Shown here: positions 22,500 through 31,528 of the stretch, one piece after another | Layout of the letters: each line of letters starts with the position of its first letter | Numbering within the stretch: position 1 is the stretch's first letter | From: Rhodovulum sp. 12E13 | Lineage (GTDB): Bacteria; Pseudomonadota; Alphaproteobacteria; Rhodobacterales; Rhodobacteraceae | DNA length: 64,000 nucleotides | Assembly (NCBI RefSeq): GCF_003340565.1 | Contig: NZ_QPLK01000017.1 | Location: 34,102 to 98,101, forward strand | Direction: 5' to 3' | Translations under genes and position numbers: made by a program | Notes under the pieces: generated by a model | Database searches by the model: none | What the model was told of the DNA's origin: nothing | Seen by the model: the letters and a program-made list of their open reading frames with translations, nothing else

Positions 22500-22527
22500 T
22501 TTCGTTTGTTTTCGTTTCTGTCTGTTT
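22500..22527. promoter_or_regulatory. Three 10-bp-phased TTTCGTTT-like repeats, candidate GlpR operator
   Basis: TTTCGTTT occurs at 22500-22507 and again at 22510-22517, with a degenerate copy (GTCTGTTT) at 22520-22527. Each core is exactly one helical turn from the next. The array lies midway between divergent glpD and glpR. Phased direct repeats containing TTTCG are typical operators of DeoR/GlpR-family repressors. Confidence 0.65.
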
Positions 22528-22631
22528 CTGTACGCGACCCCCATGCATCGCTCACGCAGCGTCTGCCGAACACATCTTGCGATTCCCGTCTGCCGCGCTT
22601 CATCCTGCCCCAGGTCCACCGCTCCACGATC

Positions 22632-23402
22632 ATGACGCAGACGTTCCGCCAGCCCGAAATCCTCGAGATCGCGCGCCGCGAGGGCCGCGTGACGGTCGAG
22701 GGTTTGGCGTCGCGGTTCGGCGTCACGCGCCAGACGGTGCGGCGCGACCTCACGGAGCTCGCCGAGGCCGGCAAGCTCGAGCGCGTGCATGGCGGGGCCA
22801 TCCTGCCGTCGGGCGTGACGAATATCGGCTACGCCGAACGCCGGGCCCTGGCTGCCGATGCTAAGGCGCGGATCGGTCGCGCCTGCGCCGCCGCGATCCC
22901 CGACGAGGCCTGCGTGTTTCTCGGTATCGGCACCACGACGGAGGCGGTGGCCCGCGCCCTCGTCAATCATCGCAACCTTCTGGTCGTGACCAACAACATC
23001 AACGTGGGCGCCACCCTGCTGGCCAACCCAGATTGCGAGGTCGTGGTGGCGGGCGGCACGCTGCGCCGCTCCGACGAGGGGCTCGTCGGCACGCTGACGA
23101 TGCGCACGATCGAGCAGTTCAAGTTCGACCACGCGGTGCTGGGCTGCTCGGCGCTCGACGAGCAGGGCGACCTGCTCGACTACGACATGGAGGAGGCCGG
23201 CGTGAACCAGGCGGTCATCGAGCGCTCGCGCATCGCATCGCTGGTGGCCGACGCGACGAAGTTCGAGCGAACGGCCCCGGTGCGCATCGCCTCGCTGCGC
23301 GATCTCGACCGGTTCTTCACCGACGCGCCTCCGCCGGCCGCGCTCTTGGGCGACTGCCGGGGCTGGGCCACGTCCGTGCAGGTCTGCCCCGGCCCGGAGT
23401 GA
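22632..23402 (+). CDS. glpR: DeoR/GlpR-family transcriptional regulator of glycerol genes
   Basis: A 256-residue repressor with a DeoR winged helix-turn-helix at residues 6-60 (R-F-G-V-T-R-Q-T-V-R-R-D-L) and a C-terminal sugar-phosphate sensor domain. That domain includes the F-L-G-I-G-T-T-T-E phosphate-binding loop and the late V-A-D-A-T-K-F motif. The ATG at 22632 is chosen because the helix-turn-helix family begins within a few residues of it. It is divergent from glpD and so expected to repress the glp operon until glycerol 3-phosphate accumulates. Confidence 0.92.
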   Translation: MTQTFRQPEILEIARREGRVTVEGLASRFGVTRQTVRRDLTELAEAGKLERVHGGAILPSGVTNIGYAERRALAADAKARIGRACAAAIPDEACVFLGIGTTTEAVARALVNHRNLLVVTNNINVGATLLANPDCEVVVAGGTLRRSDEGLVGTLTMRTIEQFKFDHAVLGCSALDEQGDLLDYDMEEAGVNQAVIERSRIASLVADATKFERTAPVRIASLRDLDRFFTDAPPPAALLGDCRGWATSVQVCPGPE

Positions 23403-24017
23403 GCGCGCGGCCGCGCCCTGGGCGCCTGCGCCCTTGCCGCCGATGTCCGGTCGATCGCCGGGTCCCGCCATCCTGGAGCGGTTCGGCGGCAACGGTGTCG
23501 GCTCGTCGGTGGCTCCCCTCGTCCCGCGTCGTCGGCCATGGCCCGACCGTCGATGAGGGTGGGGGGCGGCATCTGCCGGTTTGTCGGTCACGTGCGCTTG
23601 ACAGGCCTGTCAACGAGGCTACCCTGCGGCAAAGTGTCATTACCGATCTTGCCGGGGGCGTTCCTGACGGGCCGGGTTCGCGGGGTCGACCGCGCTCGTC
23701 TCCGGGAGCTGCGCGGGGTGTTCGGGCGGTACGCGCGCCCGTCGCACGGCGATGCGGTAACGACCTCTGAAGGGAGCACTGCCGCGTGTGCGGCGGCTCG
23801 CTCAACCTTGGTGATGCGGGCTTTCGAGACCCTGGGTCAACCCGGGCGGCCCGCGGCGTAAGCGGTGATCGGTCACCCGGCTACCGGGAGCGGCACGGCC
23901 ACTCGTGCGACTGCCACCGGTCTCCGCAGCGGTCGGGGCACCGGGCGCCGAACGCGATGCAGACATGATCTGCGACTGTCGTCGAACGACGATACTGACG
24001 GGGAGGAGAAGAAGAGA
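23403..24017. other. 615-bp region without a gene, containing a palindrome
   Basis: No open frame here has a recognisable domain or good ribosome-binding site. The only clear structure is the 16-bp palindrome listed separately. The last 50 bases hold the purine-rich ribosome-binding site of the next gene. Confidence 0.5.
23598..23613. promoter_or_regulatory. Perfect 16-bp palindrome TTGACAGGCCTGTCAA
   Basis: A perfect palindrome whose first half is a consensus -35 hexamer. TACCCT (23620-23625), 16 bases downstream, could be a weak -10. It lies about 400 bp upstream of the branched-chain ABC operon. It has the form of a dimeric repressor site overlapping a promoter. The N8 spacing between TTGA and TCAA does not fit the FNR/FnrL rule (N6). 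Confidence 0.5.
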
Positions 24018-25364
24018 ATGAGCATGAGACGCACGCTTCGCGACATGATGGCGGTGTCCGCCATCGTGTGCGCCGCGATCGTATCGGCGGCGTTGCCCGA
24101 GCGGGCCGCCGCCGAGGAAACCCAGTATTTCCCGATCGCGAGCAGCCGGGTCGGCCCCTATTCCGCCATGGGCACGGGCTATTACGGTGCGCAGATCGAC
24201 TACCTGAACTACGTCAACATGAACGGCGGCGTGAACGGCGTCATGCTGACGTGGCAGGAATGCGAGACCGAGTACAACGCGGTGAAGACCGTGGAGTGCT
24301 ACCAGCGCCTGTTCGAATACAACGGACAGAAGATGGTGGTGTTCGACACGCTCGGCACGCCCGGCGCCTATGCCGTGATCAACCGCATGGCCGAGGACGA
24401 GGTGGTGCTCGCGCAGTATGGCTACGGCCGCACCGACGCCGCCGACGGCAGCGTCTGGCCCTGGGTCTTCAACGCCGCGGGCCATTACTGGGACCAGATC
24501 GCCGTGAAGATGCGCTTCATGGCCGAGCAGGAGGGCGGCGTCGAGAACATGCGCGGCAAGAAGATCGTGCACATGCACATCGACAGCGCCTTCGGCCGCG
24601 AGCCGCTTCCCGCGATGCGTGCCATCGCCGAGGAATGGGGCGTCGAGATCGTCGAGATCGCCGTGCCGCCGCCGGGGCTCGAGCAGCAGTCGCAGTGGCT
24701 GCAGGTGCGCCGCGAGCGCCCCGACTGGGTGACGTTCTGGGGCGCGGGCTCGGGGATGAACTCGACCGGCATGACCAATGCCGCGCGCATCGGCTTCCCG
24801 CGCGAGCGGCTGATCTACGTCACCTTCGGCGCCGCCGAGGAAGACATGTATCCCGCCGGCGACAGCGCGACCGGCACCTATGCCATGGCCAATGCCCTGC
24901 CGGGCAAGCAGTTTCCGCTCGTGCAGGCGATCGAGGAACAGGTCTACGGCGCGGGGGAGGGCAACCTCGCCGACGAAAGCCGCATCGGCTCGGTCTACTG
25001 GAACCGCGGGCTCGGCGCGGCGGTGATGTGGATCGAGGCGCTGAAGAACGCGCAGGAGATGCACGACAAGGTCGGGCAGGCCGTGACGGGCGCCGAGTTC
25101 CGCGCCGGCTACGAGGCGCTGAACATGACCCCGGAGAGGCTCGAGGAGCTCGGCATCGGCGGCATGGTCGCCCCGTTCGATCTGTCCTGCGCCAAGCATA
25201 ACGGGGCGCGCGCCTTCGCCATGATGCAATGGGACGGCGAGAAGTTCGTGCAGGTCACGGACTGGCTGCCGCCGCTCGACCCCGACGCGATCCGGACGCT
25301 GATCGAGGACTCGGCGGCCAAGTTCGCGGCGGAAAACGGCATCACGCCGCGCGACTGCTCCTAA
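24018..25364 (+). CDS. Branched-chain-type ABC transporter substrate-binding protein
   Basis: A 448-residue periplasmic binding protein (LivJ-like fold). The ATG is 7 bases after a GGGAGGAGAAGAAG purine tract. The signal peptide runs to about A-A-A-E (residues 29-33), and the mature protein opens with the Y-F-P-I-A-S-S-R-V-G-P-Y-S ligand-binding loop. Length and appearance fit the long LivJ relatives found beside LivF/G/H/M sets in alphaproteobacteria, whose ligands range from amino acids to amides and aromatic acids. It heads the operon. Cargo is not predictable from sequence. Confidence 0.9.
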   Translation: MSMRRTLRDMMAVSAIVCAAIVSAALPERAAAEETQYFPIASSRVGPYSAMGTGYYGAQIDYLNYVNMNGGVNGVMLTWQECETEYNAVKTVECYQRLFEYNGQKMVVFDTLGTPGAYAVINRMAEDEVVLAQYGYGRTDAADGSVWPWVFNAAGHYWDQIAVKMRFMAEQEGGVENMRGKKIVHMHIDSAFGREPLPAMRAIAEEWGVEIVEIAVPPPGLEQQSQWLQVRRERPDWVTFWGAGSGMNSTGMTNAARIGFPRERLIYVTFGAAEEDMYPAGDSATGTYAMANALPGKQFPLVQAIEEQVYGAGEGNLADESRIGSVYWNRGLGAAVMWIEALKNAQEMHDKVGQAVTGAEFRAGYEALNMTPERLEELGIGGMVAPFDLSCAKHNGARAFAMMQWDGEKFVQVTDWLPPLDPDAIRTLIEDSAAKFAAENGITPRDCS

Positions 25365-25492
25365 CCCGGCGAGCGGTCGGCGGCCGAGCGGACCCGGTGC
25401 CGGCGCAGCGCATGCGCCGGCACCCCCGTCCTGATGCTCCGCCGATCAAAGTCCCCGCGCTCCACAGGATACATCAGCATGGCGATCTTCCC

Positions 25493-26359
25493 ATGAATGC
25501 GACCCCGCCTCCGACCCCCTCCGGCAATGCCGCCCCGAACGTCGCTCAGGACGACATTCTCGTCGTCGACTCCATCGAGGTGGTCTACGACAACGTCATC
25601 TCGGCGCTTCACGACGTCTCGCTCACGGTGCCGCGCGGCAAGATCGTGGCGCTGCTCGGCGGCAACGGCGCGGGCAAGAGCACGACGCTCAAATCGGTGT
25701 CGACCATGCTCGCGGGCGAGCGCGGCAAGGTCACCCGCGGCACGATCACCTACGACGGCACGCCTGTGCGCGACCAGACGCCGTCGGACATGGTGGGCCT
25801 CGGGATGGTGCAGGTGCTCGAGGGGCGGCGCTGCTTCGGCCACCTGACGGTGGAGGAGAACATCATCGCCGGCGCCTACTCGCGCAGCCTGTCGAAGGGC
25901 GACATCGAGGCCGAGCTCGATCGCATCTACGGCTACTTCAAGCGCCTCAGGGACCGCCGCAAGAGCCAGGCCGGCTATACCTCGGGCGGCGAGCAGCAGA
26001 TGACGGCGGTGGCCCGCGCGATGATGGCCAAGCCCAAGATGCTCCTGCTCGACGAGCCGTCGATGGGCCTCGCGCCGCAGCTCGTGGCCGAGATCTTCAA
26101 CATCGTGCAGGAGCTCAACAAGCACGAGCATGTCAGCATCCTGCTCGCCGAGCAGAACACCAACGTCGCCCTGCGCAACGCCGATTACGGCTACGTCATC
26201 GAGACGGGCCGGGTGATGCTGCAGGGGCCGGCCCAGACGCTCCTGAACGATGACAAGATCAAGGAATACTACCTCGGCATCTCCAAGGAGGGCCGGAAGA
26301 ACTTCCGCGACGTGCTCCGCAAGGAAAGCGAGTCGCACGCCGATCTCCACCATCACTGA
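25493..26359 (+). CDS. ABC transporter ATP-binding protein (LivF type)
   Basis: A 288-residue ATPase with Walker A G-G-N-G-A-G-K-S near residues 59-66, the T-S-G-G-E-Q-Q signature characteristic of LivF, Walker B L-L-L-D-E-P-S-M-G-L-A-P, and H-loop replaced by A-E-Q-N as usual in LivF. The N-terminal 20 residues are Pro/Ala-rich and probably disordered; the C-terminus ends in a His-rich tail. It is 128 bp after the binding protein. LivF preceding LivG is the reverse of the classical order. Confidence 0.92.
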   Translation: MNATPPPTPSGNAAPNVAQDDILVVDSIEVVYDNVISALHDVSLTVPRGKIVALLGGNGAGKSTTLKSVSTMLAGERGKVTRGTITYDGTPVRDQTPSDMVGLGMVQVLEGRRCFGHLTVEENIIAGAYSRSLSKGDIEAELDRIYGYFKRLRDRRKSQAGYTSGGEQQMTAVARAMMAKPKMLLLDEPSMGLAPQLVAEIFNIVQELNKHEHVSILLAEQNTNVALRNADYGYVIETGRVMLQGPAQTLLNDDKIKEYYLGISKEGRKNFRDVLRKESESHADLHHH

Positions 26360-26386
26360 CCGCCGCGGCAGGAGACCCATCCAGCA

Positions 26387-27184
26387 ATGACCCAGGCAAG
26401 AAACTTCCCCATCGGCGGCCCGATCCTCGAGGTGGAGAACATCTCGCTCAGCTTCGGCGGCGTGAAGGCGATCACCGACACCTCGTTCAAGGTGCTGATG
26501 CACGAGATACGGGCGATCATCGGTCCCAACGGGGCCGGCAAGAGCTCGCTGCTGAACTGCATCAACGGGATCTACAAGCCCCAGCAGGGCAGGATCTCGT
26601 TCAAGGGCGAGGTGCTCGACAGGATCAGCCCCAACATCGTGGCCCGAAAGGGTATCTCGCGCACCTTCCAGAACCTGGCGCTGTTCAAGCGGATGTCGGT
26701 GATCGACAACATTCTCGTCGGACGCAGGCTGCACATGGGCGCCAACTTCCTGCAGATCGCCTTCCAGACGCCTGCCGCGACGCGGGAAGAACGCGAGAAC
26801 CGCGAGCGCTGCGAAGAGATCGTCGAGTTTCTCGAGATCGAGAGCATCCGCGACACGCCCGTGGGCAAGCTGCCCTACGGCCTGCAGAAGAAGGTCGAGC
26901 TCGGCCGGGCGCTGGCCACCGAGGCCGACATGCTGCTGCTCGACGAGCCGATGGCGGGCATGAACGTCGAGGAGAAGCGCGAGATGTGCCGCTTCATCCT
27001 CAAGGTCAACGACGAGCTCGGCACGACCATGGTGCTGATCGAGCACGACATGGGCGTGGTCATGGACATCTCCGACAACGTCGTCGTGCTCGACTACGGC
27101 AAGATCATCGCCGACGGGCCGCCCGAGGCGGTGCGCACGAACCAGGACGTGATCGACGCCTATCTGGGGGTGGCCCATGACTGA
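26387..27184 (+). CDS. ABC transporter ATP-binding protein (LivG type)
   Basis: A 265-residue ATPase with Walker A G-P-N-G-A-G-K-S near residues 45-52, R-T-F-Q-N-L-A-L-F after the Q-loop, Walker B L-L-L-D-E-P-M-A-G-M and an intact I-E-H-D H-loop. The signature is the variant L-P-Y-G-L-Q-K-K, in line with the L-P-Y-G-x-Q form of many LivG proteins. Its stop overlaps the permease start by eight bases. Confidence 0.92.
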   Translation: MTQARNFPIGGPILEVENISLSFGGVKAITDTSFKVLMHEIRAIIGPNGAGKSSLLNCINGIYKPQQGRISFKGEVLDRISPNIVARKGISRTFQNLALFKRMSVIDNILVGRRLHMGANFLQIAFQTPAATREERENRERCEEIVEFLEIESIRDTPVGKLPYGLQKKVELGRALATEADMLLLDEPMAGMNVEEKREMCRFILKVNDELGTTMVLIEHDMGVVMDISDNVVVLDYGKIIADGPPEAVRTNQDVIDAYLGVAHD

Positions 27185-28079
27185 GATACTGTTCTTCTTC
27201 GAGGTCGTGCTGGCCGGGATGCTGGCGGGCACGATGTATTCGCTCGTCGCGCTGGGCTTCGTGCTGATCTACAAGGCGTCGGCCACCTTCAACTTCGCAC
27301 AGGGCGCCATGGTGTTCTTCGCCGTGCTGTCGTTCGTGGGCTTCATGGAGCTGGGGCTGCCCTTCGCGCTGGCCTTCGTGGTGACCGTCTTCCTGATGAT
27401 CGCGGTGGGCTACGCCACCGAGCGGCTCGTGCTCGAGCCGCTGATGAGCCAGAGCGAGGACACGATGCTGATGGCCACGATCGGCCTCGCCTTCGTGCTC
27501 CAGGGGCTCGCGCAGGCGGTCTGGGGCGTCGAGGTGCGCCGCCTCGATCTCGGCATCGGCGATTTCCCGATCCCCTGGGTGGCGGAGAATCTCGGGCTTT
27601 TCGTCAGCGCGCTCGACGTGGCCGCGGGCGTCGTCGCCGCCGTGCTGATCGTGATCCTCGCGCTTCTGTTCCGGTTCACCAAGATGGGCCTCGGCCTGCG
27701 TGCGGTGGCCGACGACCCCGGTGCGGCCGCCTCGATCGGCATCCCGCTCAAGACGATCATGCTGATGGTGTGGTCGGCCGCGGGCATCGTCGCCCTTGTC
27801 GCGGGCATGCTGTGGGGGGCACGGGCGGGCGTGCAGTTCGCGCTCGTCGATCTGGCGCTCAAGGCGTTGCCCGTGCTCATCATCGGCGGCTTCTCGTCGA
27901 TCCCGGGCGCGATCGTCGGCGGGTTGATCATCGGCGTCGTCGAAAAGACGCTCGAGGTCTATGTCGGCCCCTTCTTCGGCGGCGGCATCGAGGGCTGGGC
28001 GCCCTACGTCCTCGCCATCTTCTTCCTGCTCTGGCGGCCCGAGGGCCTGTTCGGCGAAAAAATCATCAGGCGCGTCTGA
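27177..28079 (+). CDS. Branched-chain-type ABC transporter permease (LivH type)
   Basis: A 300-residue permease with about eight membrane segments. It shows the LivH hallmarks Y-S-L-V-A-L-G-F-V-L-I-Y-K-A near the N-terminus, R-A-V-A-D-D-P-G-A-A in the middle loop, and a C-terminal Y-V-L-A-I-F-F-L-L-W-R-P-E-G-L-F-G. It overlaps livG, so it is co-translated. Confidence 0.93.
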   Translation: MTEILFFFEVVLAGMLAGTMYSLVALGFVLIYKASATFNFAQGAMVFFAVLSFVGFMELGLPFALAFVVTVFLMIAVGYATERLVLEPLMSQSEDTMLMATIGLAFVLQGLAQAVWGVEVRRLDLGIGDFPIPWVAENLGLFVSALDVAAGVVAAVLIVILALLFRFTKMGLGLRAVADDPGAAASIGIPLKTIMLMVWSAAGIVALVAGMLWGARAGVQFALVDLALKALPVLIIGGFSSIPGAIVGGLIIGVVEKTLEVYVGPFFGGGIEGWAPYVLAIFFLLWRPEGLFGEKIIRRV

Positions 28080-28097
28080 GGCGCGGGAGGCAGACAC

Positions 28098-29168
28098 ATG
28101 CACGACAAGCCCCTCTTCATGACCTACAGCCGCGGCGACGTCGCCAACTTCGTCGTCCTGATGGCGCTGGCCTTCGCGGTCGTCCCGCTCATGATCGAGA
28201 CCGACTACTGGTATTCCTCGATCCTGATCCCGTGGCTCTGTCTCGCGCTCGCGGCGATCGGCCAGCAGTTCGTCATGGGCTACGCGGGCCAGCTCGCCCT
28301 CGGCGCGGCCGGATTCATGGCCGCCGGCGCCTTTGCCTGCTACAACATCGAGCTGCGCATCCCGTGGATGCCCTTTCCGCTCTCGCTGCTGTTCTCGGGG
28401 CTGATCGCGGCGGCCTTCGGCGTGCTCTTCGGCCTGCCCAGCCTGCGCGTGCGCGGCATCTACCTGATGGTGGCGACCCTCGCCTCGCAGTTCTTCATCA
28501 TCTGGATGATAGACAAGTTCGGCTGGTTCAAGAACTACGACAGCTCGGGCATCATCACCGCGCAGGACATCGTGATCGCGGGCCGCTCCTTCACCTCGCC
28601 GATGGAGATGTATCTGGTCGTCGCGGTGGTGGTGACGGTGCTCACCATCCTCGCCGTCAACATGACCCGCGGCTCGGTGGGGCGGAACTGGATGGCGGTG
28701 CGCGACATGGATATCGCGGCCGAGAGCATGGGCATATCGCTCCTGCGGGCCAAGCTGCAGGCCTTCGCTCTCAGCGCCTTCTACTGCGGGGTGGCCGGCG
28801 CGCTCTTCGCCTTCACCTACCTCAAGTCGCTCGAGCCGGTGGCCTTCGACATCAAGCTGTCCTTCCAGATCCTCTTCATGGTGATCCTCGGCGGGCTCGG
28901 CACGATCAACGGCGCCTTCATCGGCGCGGGATTCATCCTGCTCTTCCCGGTGGTGCTGAACACGGTCGGCAATGCCTGGTTCCACGGGATGATCGACGCC
29001 ACGATCATCTCGGCCATCGAGCAGGTGGTGTTCGGCGCGCTGATCATCGTCTTCCTGATCTACGAGCCGCTGGGAATCGCGAAACTCTGGGAGAACCTCA
29101 AGAGCCGCCTTTTCTCCCGCCGTCCGGTGGCCGAGGCGGCCGCGGCCAAGCAGGAGCCGGCCGGCTGA
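28098..29168 (+). CDS. Branched-chain-type ABC transporter permease (LivM type)
   Basis: A 356-residue second permease with the G-Y-A-G-Q-L-A-L-G motif near residue 58 and the G-S-V-G-R-N-W-M-A-V-R-D segment that marks LivM. A short charged C-terminal tail follows the last helix. It lies 18 bp after livH behind a GGGAGG site. This gene closes the transporter operon; the CoA-transferase genes follow after 112 bp with their own possible promoter. Confidence 0.93.
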   Translation: MHDKPLFMTYSRGDVANFVVLMALAFAVVPLMIETDYWYSSILIPWLCLALAAIGQQFVMGYAGQLALGAAGFMAAGAFACYNIELRIPWMPFPLSLLFSGLIAAAFGVLFGLPSLRVRGIYLMVATLASQFFIIWMIDKFGWFKNYDSSGIITAQDIVIAGRSFTSPMEMYLVVAVVVTVLTILAVNMTRGSVGRNWMAVRDMDIAAESMGISLLRAKLQAFALSAFYCGVAGALFAFTYLKSLEPVAFDIKLSFQILFMVILGGLGTINGAFIGAGFILLFPVVLNTVGNAWFHGMIDATIISAIEQVVFGALIIVFLIYEPLGIAKLWENLKSRLFSRRPVAEAAAAKQEPAG

Positions 29169-29219
29169 CGCGCCGGCCGGCTCCGCTCTCCCGCGTCGGC
29201 CGCTGCGCTGCAGCGTGCG

Positions 29220-29248
29220 TTGACAGCGCGCGCGCCGCCCGCCACAAC
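29220..29248 (+). promoter_or_regulatory. Candidate promoter for the CoA-transferase genes
   Basis: A perfect TTGACA (29220-29225) precedes CACAAC (29243-29248) by 17 bp, and the scoA ATG is 33 bp further on. The -10 match is weak, as is usual in GC-rich alphaproteobacteria. The spot is the only gap over 30 bp between livM and scoA. Confidence 0.4.
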
Positions 29249-29280
29249 CGCGGCGACCGCATGACTGGCGAGGGAGCACG

Positions 29281-29976
29281 ATGGACAAGGTGTATGGCAG
29301 CGCGGCCGAGGCGCTCGACGGGCTTCTCCACGACGGAATGCTGATCGCCGCGGGCGGCTTCGGCCTCTGCGGCATCCCCGAGCTCCTCATCGCCGCGATC
29401 CGCGATGCGGGGGTCAGGAACCTCACCGTCGCCTCGAACAATGCTGGCGTCGACGATTTCGGCCTCGGCCTGCTGCTGCAGACCCGGCAGGTGAAGAAGA
29501 TGATGTCGTCCTACGTGGGCGAGAACGACACCTTCATGCAGCAATACCTTTCGGGCGAACTGGAGCTCGAGTTCAACCCCCAGGGAACCCTTGCCGAACG
29601 GATGCGCGCGGGGGGCGCGGGCATCCCCGGCTTCTACACCAAGACCGGCTACGGCACGCAGATCGGCGAGGGCAAGGAGGTGAAGGAGTTCGACGGCGAG
29701 CCCTACATCCTCGAGCGCGGGATCTTCGCCGATCTCTCGATCGTCAAGGCGTGGAAGGCCGACACGACGGGCAACGCGATCTTTCGCAAGACCGCCCGCA
29801 ACTTCAATCCGCCGGCGGCGATGTGCGGGCGGGTCTGCGTGATGGAGGTCGAGGAGATCGTCGAGCCCGGCCAGCTCGACCCCGACTGCATCCACCTGCC
29901 CGGCATCTACGTTCACCGCCTGATCCAGGGCGAGCACGAAAAGCGCATCGAGCAGCGCACCACGCGGGCGGCCTGA
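29281..29976 (+). CDS. scoA: 3-oxoacid CoA-transferase subunit A
   Basis: A 231-residue subunit with the [10 protein letters not shown] glycine-rich loop (residues 21-30) and S-N-N-A-G-V-D typical of succinyl-CoA:3-ketoacid CoA-transferase subunit A. With subunit B it activates acetoacetate using succinyl-CoA, feeding ketone bodies or PHB breakdown products into the TCA cycle. The ATG follows GAGGGAG. Normally it is directly followed by subunit B; here a glycosyltransferase gene separates them. Confidence 0.94.
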   Translation: MDKVYGSAAEALDGLLHDGMLIAAGGFGLCGIPELLIAAIRDAGVRNLTVASNNAGVDDFGLGLLLQTRQVKKMMSSYVGENDTFMQQYLSGELELEFNPQGTLAERMRAGGAGIPGFYTKTGYGTQIGEGKEVKEFDGEPYILERGIFADLSIVKAWKADTTGNAIFRKTARNFNPPAAMCGRVCVMEVEEIVEPGQLDPDCIHLPGIYVHRLIQGEHEKRIEQRTTRAA

Positions 29977-29977
29977 C

Positions 29978-30898
29978 GTGGCCGACGGCGCCACCGTTGC
30001 ACGCGACGTGCCGAGCGAGGCGCGGGACGCGGCGCGCGCCATGCGCAAGGTGGTCTATACCTGCACCTTCGACAGCTACGACAACCTGATGTCGCCGCTC
30101 GCGCGGACGCCCGGCACGCCGTTCCTGCACTTTTCCGACCGGGCCGCGCCGCTCACCTTCGGCTGGCGGTTCCGACCGCTGCCGGGCGCCGTCGCAGGCT
30201 GGCCGCAGAACGAGGCCAACCGCTACTGCAAGCTCCTGCCGCATCGTGTGCTGCCCGATGTGGACCTGTCGATCTACATTGACGGCAACATCCTCGTGCT
30301 CGGCGACCTCACGCCGCTGATCGAGGAATTCGTCGCCTCCGACGCCGACCTTGCCCTCTTCCCGGGCGAGAACAATCGGACAGTGGAGGAAGAGATATTA
30401 CTGGTCCTCAAAGGGGACCGTCTGTCTCCTGAGCGCGCTGTCGCCGCCAAAGCGCAGCTCGCCGAGTATCGGCGGCAGGGCGGGGCTGATCTACCGATTA
30501 CCATGAACGGCATTCTTTTTCGTCGTCACGGCCGTGCTCGCCTAGACAGGCTAATGGAAGAATGGTGGGAAGAGACTCGGCGCTGGGCAATGCGCGACCA
30601 GTTCTCACTCCCACCGCTTCTTGCTGCCTCGGATGTGACCGTTCACAGCTGGAACTGGCAATACTTCCACAAGAGCAATCCTTATTTCTCGGTAAAGATG
30701 CACCGAGTTCCCGGCCCTCGGCGCTGGGGCGCCCTGTCCGACGCACAGGCGGCCAGTCTGCTGCGCGCGCCCTACAGCCGCGTCGACAGGACGTTCCAGC
30801 GCTATGTCGTCGCCCCCCTGCGCCGCGTCATGGGACGCCCGCCGGTGAAAGAGACCTTCCTGCGCCCCGCTGCGCAGCCGCTGCCGAAAGGAGACTGA
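29978..30898 (+). CDS. Glycosyltransferase-like protein (DUF616/TOD1-like) inserted between scoA and scoB
   Basis: A 306-residue protein from the GTG one base after the scoA stop. An ATG at 30041 giving a 285-residue product is equally possible and starts directly at the conserved M-R-K-V-V-Y-T-C-T-F-D-S-Y-D-N-L. That opening, a W-P-Q-N-E-A-N-R-Y-C-K segment and the Y-I-D-G-N motif near residue 105 match DUF616-type glycosyltransferases. No signal peptide is seen. Codon use in the middle (about 30360-30720: ATA, TTA, CTA, several TTT/CTT) is markedly poorer in GC than the flanks, suggesting transferred or recombined sequence. Its job beside a CoA-transferase is not obvious. Confidence 0.75.
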   Translation: MADGATVARDVPSEARDAARAMRKVVYTCTFDSYDNLMSPLARTPGTPFLHFSDRAAPLTFGWRFRPLPGAVAGWPQNEANRYCKLLPHRVLPDVDLSIYIDGNILVLGDLTPLIEEFVASDADLALFPGENNRTVEEEILLVLKGDRLSPERAVAAKAQLAEYRRQGGADLPITMNGILFRRHGRARLDRLMEEWWEETRRWAMRDQFSLPPLLAASDVTVHSWNWQYFHKSNPYFSVKMHRVPGPRRWGALSDAQAASLLRAPYSRVDRTFQRYVVAPLRRVMGRPPVKETFLRPAAQPLPKGD

Positions 30899-30901
30899 AG
30901 C

Positions 30902-31528
30902 ATGCCCTGGGACCGCAACGAGATGGCCGCCCGCGCCGCGCAGGAGCTCGAGGACGGCACCTATGTCAATCTCGGCATCGGCATCCCCACGCTGGTGCCC
31001 AACTACATCCCCGAGGGCGTGAACGTCACGCTCCAGTCCGAGAACGGGATGCTCGGCATGGGCCCGTTTCCGCCCGAGGGCGAGGAAGACCCCGACCTCA
31101 TCAACGCCGGCAAGCAGACCATCACCGAGCTGCCGCACACCTCCTACTTCGACAGCGCCACCTCGTTCGGGATGATCCGCGGCGGCAAGATCGCCATGGC
31201 CATCCTTGGCGCGATGGAGGTGGCCGAGAACGGCGATCTCGCCAACTGGATGATCCCCGGAAAGCTGGTCAAGGGGATGGGCGGCGCGATGGACCTCGTG
31301 GCCGGTGTGCGCCGCGTCGTGGTGGTGATGGACCACACCAACAAGGCCGGCGAGTCGAAGCTCCTGAAGGAGTGCACCCTTCCGCTCACCGGCACGGGCG
31401 TGGTCGACCGGATCATCACCAATCTCGGCGTGCTCGACGTGGGCCGGAAGGGGTTGCACATCGTCGAGACGGCGCCGGGTGTCACCCATGACGAGATCGT
31501 GGCGAAGACCGAGGCAACGATCGTCTGA
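30902..31528 (+). CDS. scoB: 3-oxoacid CoA-transferase subunit B
   Basis: A 208-residue catalytic subunit. The active-site glutamate that forms the CoA thioester is E47 in the [10 protein letters not shown] motif. The N-terminal G-I-G-I-P-T loop and the G-G-A-M-D-L-V-A-G segment are also standard. The ATG follows AAAGGAG, 4 bases after the inserted glycosyltransferase gene. It works with subunit A and fits with the 3-hydroxybutyrate dehydrogenase at 42.4 kb. Confidence 0.95.
   Translation: MPWDRNEMAARAAQELEDGTYVNLGIGIPTLVPNYIPEGVNVTLQSENGMLGMGPFPPEGEEDPDLINAGKQTITELPHTSYFDSATSFGMIRGGKIAMAILGAMEVAENGDLANWMIPGKLVKGMGGAMDLVAGVRRVVVVMDHTNKAGESKLLKECTLPLTGTGVVDRIITNLGVLDVGRKGLHIVETAPGVTHDEIVAKTEATIV

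Noticed and set aside
23598..23613. FNR/FnrL box
   Set aside because: FNR-type sites have TTGA-N6-TCAA; here the spacing between TTGA and TCAA is 8 bp. It is kept only as an unassigned palindrome.
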